Part shown: piece after piece, positions 1-6,193 of the stretch
How positions within the stretch are numbered: position 1 is the stretch's first letter
Layout: every line of letters starts with the position of its first letter
Assembly (NCBI GenBank): GCA_026391235.1
Contig: JAPLDV010000195.1
Location: 1 to 7,382, forward strand
From: Bacteroidia bacterium
Lineage (GTDB): Bacteria; Bacteroidota; Bacteroidia; Bacteroidales; UBA12481
Direction: 5' to 3'
Length of the DNA: 7,382 bases
Program-made: the position numbers and the translations under genes
Notes under the pieces: generated by a model
Databases searched by the model: none
Seen by the model: the letters and a program-made list of their open reading frames with translations, nothing else
Told to the model about the DNA's origin: nothing

Positions 1-1
1 C

Positions 2-778
2 CTGATGGACTTCTGCTCCAAATTCAGCTTTCACTCGCTTGTGGTGTTTCACGCCCTTAAACATTTGGAACGGGCAGGGTATCTCGAGCTTACCGAGGAT
101 ATTGACCTCCCGGCACGGGTACATTTCCGCGTCGACAGGGATGAATTATATAAATTTCAGATAGTTAATGAAGGATATGATGGTGTGATAAAACTCCTCC
201 TCCGTGTTTATTCCGGAATGTTTTCTGATTTTGTCAGGATCGATGAGCATAACCTTGCGGCTAAAGCAAAAGTGCCGGTTCAAATCATTATTTCAGTTTT
301 AACTACCCTCAACAACATGGGCATATTATATTATATCAAGCCCAAAAAGACCCCACAGATCATTTTCACCGCTGAGCGCCTGACCGATAAATCATTACTG
401 TTTCCGAAGAAGGAATATGATGAACAGGAATCATTAACCAGAATGCGTATGGATACAATGATCCATTATGCGAATGAGGATCACCGTTGCCGCAGCCAGA
501 TGCTTTTAATGTATTTTGGCGAAAAAGATCCGTTCCGTTGCGGCCAGTGCGATGTTTGTATGGAAAGCGAGGACAAACCGGTCAATCGGTATGATCATGA
601 TCTGATAGCCGGTCAGATCCGGGAAATTATTCAATCCGGGCCTGTAACAGTACAGGAATTAAACGTTAAAGTTGAGTTCGACCCTGATAAAATTGCACAT
701 GTCCTGGATGATATGATTGAACAAAAACGGATAGGCTGGTCTGACGGATTCCTGAAATGGATCGGCGAAAAGGAATAA
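2..778 (+). CDS. recQ: RecQ-family ATP-dependent DNA helicase, C-terminal part (5' end outside window)
   Basis: The frame is open from base 2, so the gene begins upstream and the ATG at base 5 is internal. The visible 258 residues follow the helicase core. Counting from that ATG, residues 1-130 form a helical, winged-helix-like region (FHALKHLERAGYLELTEDID). The RecQ zinc-binding motif follows: Cys162, then SQMLLMYFGE, then Cys179-GQ-Cys182-DV-Cys185, giving the four cysteines expected. About 70 further residues lead to a TAA stop. No HRDC domain is present, which fits the short RecQ type of about 630 residues that I recall from Bacteroidota. RecQ enzymes unwind DNA 3' to 5' in recombination and fork repair in the cytoplasm. 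The ATPase motifs lie outside the window, so activity cannot be judged. The next gene starts 37 bases downstream on the same strand. Confidence 0.93.
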   Translation: MMDFCSKFSFHSLVVFHALKHLERAGYLELTEDIDLPARVHFRVDRDELYKFQIVNEGYDGVIKLLLRVYSGMFSDFVRIDEHNLAAKAKVPVQIIISVLTTLNNMGILYYIKPKKTPQIIFTAERLTDKSLLFPKKEYDEQESLTRMRMDTMIHYANEDHRCRSQMLLMYFGEKDPFRCGQCDVCMESEDKPVNRYDHDLIAGQIREIIQSGPVTVQELNVKVEFDPDKIAHVLDDMIEQKRIGWSDGFLKWIGEKE

Positions 779-784
779 AACGGA

Positions 785-792
785 TATATTTG
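785..792 (+). promoter_or_regulatory. Candidate Bacteroidota -7 promoter element before the exonuclease gene
   Basis: TATATTTG matches the Bacteroidota sigma-ABfr consensus TAnnTTTG at all six fixed positions. It lies in the 37-base gap after recQ, 23 bases before the exonuclease ATG, so a transcript would have a leader of about 15 bases. No convincing TTG is visible at the -33 position, which lies inside the end of recQ. If active, it would let the exonuclease-rel-tex block be transcribed separately from recQ. Position and motif are seen; activity is inference. Confidence 0.35.
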
Positions 793-815
793 GACCGGTT
801 AACCATGATCATTTT

Positions 816-1400
816 ATGAATTTTGCCAGTCATATCGAGCCTGATGAATTGAACACATTGCCGCTGAGGAGTTTTGAAGGTACAATTCATGTTATTAGCA
901 ACCCTTCGGAAGCCGCCAAGGCTGTCCGGAAGTTATCCTTTTCCAAGATTGTTGGTTTCGATACGGAAACCAGGCCTACATTTAAAAAGGGGAAACTGAA
1001 TCCGGTTTCCTTGCTGCAGCTCGCTACCCGCAAGGAGGCTTTTTTATTCAGGATGAACAGACTCGGTTATTTCCCGGGGCTTGAGCAATTGCTGACAAAA
1101 GCCATCCCTCTGAAAATAGGTGCGGCCATCCATGAGGACATTCGGGCGTTGAAGGCCGTCTTCCCGCAACAAACAAACGGATTCATCGACCTTCAGGACA
1201 TCGTTAAAAATTATGGAATCGATAATATCGGGGTTAAAAAAATGGCCGCAATTGTTCTGGGTTTTCGGATTTCCAAATCGCAGCAATTGTCAAATTGGGA
1301 AGCTGATACGCTTACCGAGGCTCAAATGGTGTATGCCGCCACCGATGCCTGGGTTTCCCTGGAGATCTATCTGAAGCTGATTCAAAACGGTACACCATGA
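816..1400 (+). CDS. DnaQ-fold 3'-5' exonuclease (RNase D-like exonuclease domain)
   Basis: This 194-residue protein is a single DEDDy-type 3'-5' exonuclease domain. The metal-binding residues are visible in order: Asp49 and Glu51 in VGFDTETRP (ExoI), Asp108 in IHEDIRAL (ExoII), and Tyr173-x3-Asp177 in YAATDAW (ExoIII). LLQLA and SNWE are further family motifs. It has no HRDC or helicase domain, so it resembles the small stand-alone exonucleases of Bacteroidota rather than full RNase D. The substrate (RNA or DNA 3' ends) cannot be told from sequence. The ATG at 816 is chosen because the ATG at 805 is in another frame and hits a stop at once; no clear ribosome-binding site precedes it. The stop overlaps the next locus as ATGA at 1397-1400, which suggests translational coupling. 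Confidence 0.9.
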   Translation: MNFASHIEPDELNTLPLRSFEGTIHVISNPSEAAKAVRKLSFSKIVGFDTETRPTFKKGKLNPVSLLQLATRKEAFLFRMNRLGYFPGLEQLLTKAIPLKIGAAIHEDIRALKAVFPQQTNGFIDLQDIVKNYGIDNIGVKKMAAIVLGFRISKSQQLSNWEADTLTEAQMVYAATDAWVSLEIYLKLIQNGTP

Positions 1401-1663
1401 ATACGCCGGAGGTTAACCTTCCCAAATTAGCGCAGGAGTGGCTGGATAATTATCTTGCAGTTACTCCTGAAAAGGAAGCCGATCAGATCCGGACCAAAGT
1501 TTCAGGATTGATTCCAATAATAATAAATGAACTCGGATTGGGCGATACTTCTCATGCTGCCTGCCTGCTCACGATCCCGTACAATAGCGGTTGGCTGAAT
1601 TCTACCCAGGTAATTGAGAATTTCACCTCACCCCTTGCGAAAATCCTGGATGGTTTGAAGTAG
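1397..1663 (+). CDS. RelA/SpoT N-terminal fragment: degenerate hydrolase (HD) domain, ends at in-frame TAG
   Basis: These 88 residues look hypothetical alone, but they align with the start of RelA/SpoT. ELGLGDTSHAACLL corresponds to the family's GLGSTSxxAALLHD region, and IENFTSPLAKILDGLK to the IFGxKIAxIVDGLTKI segment. The catalytic His-Asp pair is replaced by Thr59-Ile60, and the preceding segment that normally carries another metal-binding histidine and the SGEPYxxHP motif seems absent around residues 32-40. Hydrolase activity is therefore not expected. The ATG at 1397 overlaps the exonuclease stop as ATGA. After TAG the same frame stays open and continues the homology (IENLNTSRTKIHADKF), so this is probably not a free-standing gene. 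A short stable product remains possible. Confidence 0.55.
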   Translation: MNTPEVNLPKLAQEWLDNYLAVTPEKEADQIRTKVSGLIPIIINELGLGDTSHAACLLTIPYNSGWLNSTQVIENFTSPLAKILDGLK

Positions 1664-1806
1664 ATCGAAAATTTAAATACGAGCAGAACTAAAATTCATG
1701 CAGATAAATTCATACAGTTCCTTTTTAGCATTTCAGATGATGTCAGGGTTATTCTGATAAAAACCGGTGAACGCCTTCAGGAGGTCCGTTCCATAGAGGG
1801 ACTTCC

Positions 1807-1811
1807 GGAGG
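1807..1811 (+). promoter_or_regulatory. GGAGG ribosome-binding-like site before an internal ATG in the rel locus
   Basis: GGAGG ends 8 bases before ATG 1820, a good Shine-Dalgarno position. It is also ordinary coding sequence for Leu-Pro-Glu-Asp, so it may be coincidence. It bears on whether the synthetase segment can be translated after the TAG at 1661. Bacteroidota generally depend little on Shine-Dalgarno pairing, which lowers confidence. Confidence 0.25.
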
Positions 1812-1819
1812 ATGTCCGG

Positions 1820-2977
1820 ATGAAACTCGCGCACGATGCAGGTGATTTGTTCGCCCCGATCGCTCATCGGTTGGGTTTGTATCTGATTAAAAATGAATTT
1901 GAGGAGGGATCAATGAAGTACCTCCTCCCGGATATTTACCGGGATGTTTTGCGCCGCCTTGCAGAAACCCGCTCTGACAGAGATGAGTATATTGCCCGGT
2001 TTATCAACCCGTTAAACATTAGACTGGAGGCTAAAGGTTATCATTGTGATATCAAGGGCAGAACAAAATCAATTCCATCCATCTGGAGAAAAATGGTGCA
2101 TCAGTCGGTGGAATTTGATGAGGTATATGACCTTTTTGCAATCCGGATCATCCTGAAAAATCCTTCGGATAATGAAAAGGCCGATTGCTGGCAGGTTTAT
2201 TCCATTGTTACCGATCTGTATCCGCCAAACCCCAACCGGTTAAGGGACTGGATCTCTACTCCAAAGCTGAATGGATATGAATCTCTGCACACCACTGTCA
2301 TCGGACCGGAGGGGCGCTGGGTGGAAGTGCAGATCCGGACGCAGCGGATGGATGCTTATGCTGAAAAGGGACATGCCGCTCACTGGCGATATAAGGAGAA
2401 CAGGGGCGATAACGAAGCAGTTGAATGGCTGTCACAGATACGTGATGCACTGGAAACATCAGAGGATTCAGGCACTTCTGAAGAATCAAAGGCAAAAACC
2501 GAACTTTATTCCGACCAGATCTATATTTTCACCCCCAAGGGCGATCTGCTGAAACTCGCAGCAGGTTCCACTGTCCTGGATTTCGCTTTTGCCGTCCACA
2601 GCGATGTAGGATACCATTGCACCGGCGCGAGGGTGAACAGCCAGATGGTGCCTATCCGCCACAAGCTGACCAACGGAGATCTTGTGGAGGTGACCATTTC
2701 ACTGCAGCAAAAACCCAAGACAGATTGGCTGAACTGGGTTTTCACCTCTAAAGCAAAGGCCAGAATAAAACGATTCCTGAAACAGGCTGATTACCAGGAT
2801 GCCGATAGGGGCAAAGAAATACTCACGCGGAAACTCAGCCAGTGGAGAATAAAATATGATATGTCGACGATTCAGCGAATTGTTAACTGGCTGAATCTTA
2901 AAGATGCTCGGACTACAAACTCGCGAAATGCTGCAATCCGATTTTCGGAGATGAGGTTTATGGCTTTGTTACGGTGA
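1820..2977 (+). CDS. RelA/SpoT central fragment: ppGpp synthetase and TGS domains
   Basis: This 385-residue frame is open from 1664, just after the TAG; ATG 1820 is the first ATG in it. Residues 1-45 (FAPIAHRLGLYLIKNEFEE) are the end of the hydrolase-domain helices. Residues about 80-190 are the synthetase: RTKSIPSIWRKM, the metal-binding Asp104 in YDLFAIRI, NGYESLHTTV, Glu169 in VEVQIRTQRMD, and AEKGHAAHWRYKE. The RLRD at 140-143 resembles the RxKD motif of Rel/SpoT rather than the ExDD of monofunctional RelA. Residues about 232-295 are a TGS domain (YIFTPKGDLLKL). Homology stops near Asp362; the last 23 residues are out-of-frame translation of the zinc-finger region. If made, this would be a synthetase-TGS protein without a hydrolase or a regulatory C-terminus. 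Confidence 0.65.
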   Translation: MKLAHDAGDLFAPIAHRLGLYLIKNEFEEGSMKYLLPDIYRDVLRRLAETRSDRDEYIARFINPLNIRLEAKGYHCDIKGRTKSIPSIWRKMVHQSVEFDEVYDLFAIRIILKNPSDNEKADCWQVYSIVTDLYPPNPNRLRDWISTPKLNGYESLHTTVIGPEGRWVEVQIRTQRMDAYAEKGHAAHWRYKENRGDNEAVEWLSQIRDALETSEDSGTSEESKAKTELYSDQIYIFTPKGDLLKLAAGSTVLDFAFAVHSDVGYHCTGARVNSQMVPIRHKLTNGDLVEVTISLQQKPKTDWLNWVFTSKAKARIKRFLKQADYQDADRGKEILTRKLSQWRIKYDMSTIQRIVNWLNLKDARTTNSRNAAIRFSEMRFMALLR

Positions 2978-3339
2978 AAGATGGAACTAAAATCCATAGG
3001 GTGAATTGTCCGAATGCCAGGCAAATGATCGAACGCTACCCTTACCGGATCGTTAAAGTACGCTGGACGGACTCCCACGGAGCTGCCGGAGGCTTCACCG
3101 TCAATGTTATGATTTCCGGGAAAGATAATATTTTGGTAGTCAACGAAATCAGCCGGCTTATAGCATCTGACTTAAAGGTTAGCATGCGATCAATGAATCT
3201 GGTATCGAAAGATGGCCAGTTTGATGGCACCTATACGCTGATTGTTCAGGACAGGCCCCATCTTGAAACCATAATGAACCGTATCAAACGAACTAAAGGT
3301 GTTATATCAGTCAGACGATCAGACGAACTAATCTCATGA
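2974..3339 (+). CDS. RelA/SpoT C-terminal fragment: end of zinc finger and ACT domain
   Basis: From GTG 2974 this frame gives 121 residues. IHRVNCPNARQM is the second half of the conserved-cysteine zinc finger, and YRIVKVRW through GVISVRR is the ACT domain. Upstream in the same frame, 2908-2973 encodes the first half (LAKCCNPIFGDEVYGFVT), bounded by TAA at 2899-2901 with no start codon between. A product starting at GTG would therefore lack the Cys-Cys pair. GTG overlaps the stop of the preceding frame as GTGA, which would permit reinitiation. The stop overlaps the tex start as ATGA. In intact enzymes these domains contact the ribosome and control synthetase output. More likely a gene remnant than an independent gene. 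Confidence 0.5.
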   Translation: MKDGTKIHRVNCPNARQMIERYPYRIVKVRWTDSHGAAGGFTVNVMISGKDNILVVNEISRLIASDLKVSMRSMNLVSKDGQFDGTYTLIVQDRPHLETIMNRIKRTKGVISVRRSDELIS

Positions 3340-5339
3340 ACGACAACCACATAAAGATCATCGCTTCAAACCTGAAAGTTGAGGTATGGCAGGTCAGGAA
3401 TACCCTTCACCTGTTTGAAGAAGCGGCAACCATCCCATTTATCAGCCGGTATCGCAAGGAGAAAACCGGAAGCCTTGATGAGGTAGCCCTGATGGAAATA
3501 AAAAAGCAATCGGAAAAACTGGCTGAAATGGACGACCGGCGGCATACCATTATCGAAACCATTACCGGCCTGGGTTTGCTGACTCCTGAACTGGAGGGAA
3601 AAATCACGCAGGCAACTACAATGACTGAGCTCGATGATCTTTATCTGCCTTATAAACCAAAAAAGAAAACCCGTGGAACGAAAGCTAAGGAGAAAGGACT
3701 GGAACCTCTGGCCAATATGATAATGGCTCAACGCGATGGCGATCCCATCCTGATGGCAGCGAAATTCCGGAACGATCAGGTAACCTCCGAAGAGGAAGCG
3801 CTGGATGGTGCCAGGGATATTATAGCCGAATGGATAAATGAAGATCAACGGGTGCGTAATATCTTAAGAAATCTCTTTGACCGGGAAGCTTTTGTAATTT
3901 CAACCGTTGTCAAGAAAAAGGAGGAAGAGGGAGTGAAGTTCTCTGATTATTTTGATTTCTGCGAGCCGGTTCGCAAATGTCCGTCACACAGGCTTATGGC
4001 CCTCTTCAGAGGCGAAAGAGAGGGGTTTCTACGCGTAAGCATTCAACCCGATCAATTCGAGGCGGTTGAAAGAATCAGCAAGTCAGTGGTCAGAGCCCGG
4101 AATCCCTGTGCCGATCAGGTACAACTCGCGTTGAAGGATAGCTATAGCCGTTTGCTTGAACCTTCGATTGAAACCGAATACCGGAATATTTACAAAGACA
4201 AGGCCGATGAGGAAGCCATAAAGGTTTTTGCGGATAATCTCCAGCAATTACTGCTTATGCCACCACTTGGCGAAAAAAACATCCTGGCTATCGATCCCGG
4301 ATTCAGATCGGGATGCAAGGTCGTTTGCCTCGACCGCCAGGGAAACCTCCTGCACAACGAGACCATTTTTCCGCATCTCCCTCAGCGAGAGACCTCCATC
4401 GCCGCGAAAAAGATCAAATCGCTTGTTGATGCCTATAAAACAGAGGCAATAGCCATCGGAAACGGGACGGCAAGCCGGGAAACCGAATACTTTATGAAAA
4501 ATTACATTCGTTTCGATCGTGAGGTCGAAGTTTATGTGGTGAGCGAAAACGGAGCATCCGTATATTCTGCATCTGATGTGGCACGGGAGGAATTCCCCGA
4601 ATACGATGTCACCGTGAGGGGATCGGTTTCTATTGGCAGGCGCCTTATGGATCCACTCGCAGAGTTGGTCAAGATCGACCCGAAATCTATCGGGGTTGGA
4701 CAGTATCAGCATGATGTGGATCAGAAAAAATTGCATGAAAGCCTCGATCATGTGGTGATCAGTTGCGTTCTTAGAAAAGTCCCGCGACTGGGAGCTAAGG
4801 CATTTGAGCAGGCTGCCGGGTTTCTGAGAATCCGTGGTGCAGTTAACCCATTGGACGACAGTGCTGTGCATCCTGAAACGTATCCGGTGGTCGAAAGGAT
4901 GGCTGCTGATGCCGGTTGCACGGTTGCCGAACTTATTCATGATGCGGCTAAAAGAGCAATGATTAAGCCTGAAAAATATGTAACTCCGGAAATTGGAATG
5001 CCCACGCTTGTGGATATTTTTGAAGAACTGAGCAAACCAGGCCGGGATCCGCGGGGTAAAATCAAAATTTTCGAATTTTCACAGGAGGTTCAGAAGATCG
5101 AAGATGTGAAACCGGGAATGATTCTGCCGGGGATAGTCACCAATATCACACGGTTTGGAGCCTTTGTTGATATCGGAGTAAAACAGGACGGACTGGTTCA
5201 TGTATCCCAGATGGCTGATAAATACATTACTGACCCTGCCGAAGTGGTTAAACTTCATCAACATGTTAAGGTTAAGGTTCTTGAAGTAGATTCTCAAAGA
5301 AAGAGAATTCAGCTGACCATGAAAGGATTAAATTCCTGA
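3336..5339 (+). CDS. tex: Tex-family S1 RNA-binding transcription accessory protein, apparently lacking one HhH unit
   Basis: The protein has 667 residues. Domains in order: Tex N-terminal helices (ISRYRKEKTGSLDEV, residues 36-50; DDLYLPYKPKKKTRG, 100-114), a YqgF-like nuclease-fold domain (AIDPGFRSGCKVV, 318-330), the Tex core (SENGASVYSASDVAREEFPE, 403-422; GVGQYQHDVDQKKL, 453-466), a helix-hairpin-helix region, and a C-terminal S1 domain (593-664). Tex binds nucleic acid and RNA polymerase and affects transcription; its Gram-positive and pathogen homologues influence toxin or stress genes. At residues 477-482 the sequence runs from ISC directly to VLRKVPRLG. Family members have about 45 residues here (NxVGVxLNTAS through the first HhH), and total length is usually about 710. 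The gap is in frame. The ATG at 3336 overlaps the rel stop as ATGA. Confidence 0.93.
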   Translation: MNDNHIKIIASNLKVEVWQVRNTLHLFEEAATIPFISRYRKEKTGSLDEVALMEIKKQSEKLAEMDDRRHTIIETITGLGLLTPELEGKITQATTMTELDDLYLPYKPKKKTRGTKAKEKGLEPLANMIMAQRDGDPILMAAKFRNDQVTSEEEALDGARDIIAEWINEDQRVRNILRNLFDREAFVISTVVKKKEEEGVKFSDYFDFCEPVRKCPSHRLMALFRGEREGFLRVSIQPDQFEAVERISKSVVRARNPCADQVQLALKDSYSRLLEPSIETEYRNIYKDKADEEAIKVFADNLQQLLLMPPLGEKNILAIDPGFRSGCKVVCLDRQGNLLHNETIFPHLPQRETSIAAKKIKSLVDAYKTEAIAIGNGTASRETEYFMKNYIRFDREVEVYVVSENGASVYSASDVAREEFPEYDVTVRGSVSIGRRLMDPLAELVKIDPKSIGVGQYQHDVDQKKLHESLDHVVISCVLRKVPRLGAKAFEQAAGFLRIRGAVNPLDDSAVHPETYPVVERMAADAGCTVAELIHDAAKRAMIKPEKYVTPEIGMPTLVDIFEELSKPGRDPRGKIKIFEFSQEVQKIEDVKPGMILPGIVTNITRFGAFVDIGVKQDGLVHVSQMADKYITDPAEVVKLHQHVKVKVLEVDSQRKRIQLTMKGLNS

Positions 5340-5987
5340 AATCATGGACGCCAGTTCATACAGATTACCAATCAGCCGGGCACCACAGTGAACCAGCCTT
5401 TCCTCAGGGAAGTGCCCATTGGTACACAAAATAGAGACAATGCCCAGTAAATCAGCAACTTCCTTGTCGTGGCACGTGTCTCCAATCATAACAATAGACT
5501 CAATAGGTACATGAAGCGATGAAATCAACTCCATCCCCAGGTCCCCTTTGCCATGTGCATAATGGTTGTCGAGGCCTTTGATTTTCCTGAAATAGTGGGT
5601 TATTCCAAAATGGCGGGTCATTTCTTTGAGGATTCCGGTTTCACTGGCGGACAGCAAATATTGTGTGCACCCCATCTTCGCAAATAATTCCAGAACGGTA
5701 ACCGCTCCGTGCTGGAGCCTGCATTCCTTCTTCCGGAGATTATAGATCCTGATGAATTCCATTGCCGGCACTTCAAACGGTTCATGGATAAAGTCGAAAC
5801 CAGCATCCTGATAGTATTCCTTCACAGGGAACCGGAAAATCTTCGAATACTTCTCTACATTAATGGGTGGCAGGTTTCTGTCCGCCAACAGGGTATTGAT
5901 CGTCTCAATGCAAAGCCACTTATCATCCAGTAAGGTGCCGTTCCAATCCCAGATAATATGCCGGTATGTAAAGGGTTGATCATTCAT
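5328..5987 (-). CDS. HAD-superfamily hydrolase (phosphoglycolate phosphatase-like)
   Basis: The 219-residue protein has the HAD motifs in order. Motif I is DWNGTLLDD with nucleophile Asp14, motif II is LLSAS with Ser113, motif III is Lys147 in HGKGDLG, and motif IV is IGDTCHDKEVA with Asp170 and Asp174. Residues about 20-95 form a helical C1-type cap. The position two after the nucleophile, normally an acid/base Asp, is Asn16; DWNGTL variants are common in this branch but may change the reaction. It probably dephosphorylates a small phosphorylated metabolite; the substrate is unknown. ATG 5987 is the natural start; AGGA lies directly before it, too close for ideal pairing. Its last 12 bases overlap the end of tex on the other strand, leaving no room for an ordinary terminator between the two. 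Confidence 0.9.
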   Translation of the reverse strand: MNDQPFTYRHIIWDWNGTLLDDKWLCIETINTLLADRNLPPINVEKYSKIFRFPVKEYYQDAGFDFIHEPFEVPAMEFIRIYNLRKKECRLQHGAVTVLELFAKMGCTQYLLSASETGILKEMTRHFGITHYFRKIKGLDNHYAHGKGDLGMELISSLHVPIESIVMIGDTCHDKEVADLLGIVSILCTNGHFPEERLVHCGARLIGNLYELASMISGI

Positions 5988-6100
5988 TCCTGCAAAGAAA
6001 AATAAATGGCATCATTTTTGGCAGATTTTTACCGCAAACTATTAAATAGGCTCGAATTTCTTTAAACAACGCAATACTTAAGGTGCTTACATCACAAGTA

Positions 6101-6193
6101 ATGAATAGGTTAATCAGGATATGTATTTACTATCGGGAACTAAGACTTTGTTTTATAACTTGCTTTATCTTCCAATTTATGGAAGGTAAATGA
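6101..6193 (+). CDS. Possible 30-codon leader ORF overlapping the histidine kinase start
   Basis: ATG at 6101 opens a 30-codon frame ending in TGA at 6191-6193. The product is hydrophobic and cysteine-bearing (RICIYY, LCFITCFIFQF). Its stop overlaps the kinase start as ATGA at 6190-6193, and it runs through the inverted repeat that covers the kinase ribosome-binding region. Translation could therefore open that repeat and couple the two genes. The frame is short, in AT-rich sequence, and has no visible ribosome-binding site or homology I recognise, so chance is a real alternative. Confidence 0.22.
   Translation: MNRLIRICIYYRELRLCFITCFIFQFMEGK
6164..6190 (+). promoter_or_regulatory. Inverted repeat sequestering the histidine kinase ribosome-binding region
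   Basis: TTTATCTTCC (6164-6173) can pair with GGAAGGTAAA (6181-6190) across a 7-base AATTTAT loop: ten pairs, one of them G-U. The 3' arm contains the purine-rich GGAAGG and ends on the A of the kinase ATG, so the folded RNA would hide the start site. There is no T-run after it, so it does not look like an intrinsic terminator. Pairing is read directly; a role in translation control is inference. Confidence 0.4.

Larger units (their letters stand above)
1397..3339 (+). pseudogene. relA: Disrupted RelA/SpoT-family (p)ppGpp synthetase gene (in-frame stop plus internal deletion/frameshift)
   Basis: Homology runs across the whole span in RelA/SpoT order: degenerate HD hydrolase domain (1397 to about 1880), ppGpp synthetase (about 2057-2390), TGS (about 2513-2705), conserved-cysteine zinc finger (2908-3010) and ACT (about 3040-3330). 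Three reading segments cover it. The first two share a frame and are separated only by TAG at 1661-1663. The third is in the -1 frame, joined near 2903-2911. The span is 1943 bases, not a multiple of three. Both ends overlap neighbours as ATGA, which supports one ancestral gene in the operon. The family makes (p)ppGpp from ATP and GDP or GTP during starvation. The hydrolase residues are gone, so the ancestor was probably synthetase-only. The gene may be recent decay, since the synthetase is open and well conserved, or a sequence error. The symbol is by family; Bacteroidota often carry more than one such paralogue. Confidence 0.8.

Noticed and set aside
1661..1663. TAG reassigned as a sense codon or pyrrolysine
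   Set aside because: Only one in-frame TAG occurs in the window, no other gene uses it as sense, and RelA/SpoT is not a known recoded protein. A nonsense change or error is simpler.
2900..2977. Programmed -1 ribosomal frameshift joining the rel frames
   Set aside because: The frame change is -1 in sense, but no X-XXY-YYZ slippery heptamer is visible between the stop of the second frame (2899-2901) and the TGA at 2975. The missing linker points to a deletion.
3366..3848. 160-codon minus-strand open frame inside the start of tex
   Set aside because: Antisense to conserved Tex N-terminal coding sequence, with no recognisable domain.
4248..4940. Long 230-codon open frame on the minus strand inside tex
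   Set aside because: It lies wholly within the well-supported tex reading frame, and its translation shows no recognisable domain; it is an antisense shadow.
5300..5400. Intrinsic terminator between the convergent tex and HAD genes
   Set aside because: The genes overlap by 12 bases, and I see no GC-rich stem followed by a T-run on either strand here.
6035..6041. Minus-strand TAGTTTG as a promoter for the HAD gene
   Set aside because: One base short of the TAnnTTTG spacing, and no well-placed -33 TTG; too weak to annotate.
6156..6163. TAACTTGC as a promoter for the histidine kinase
   Set aside because: Two of the six fixed positions of TAnnTTTG do not match, and it overlaps the possible leader ORF and sits next to the stem.
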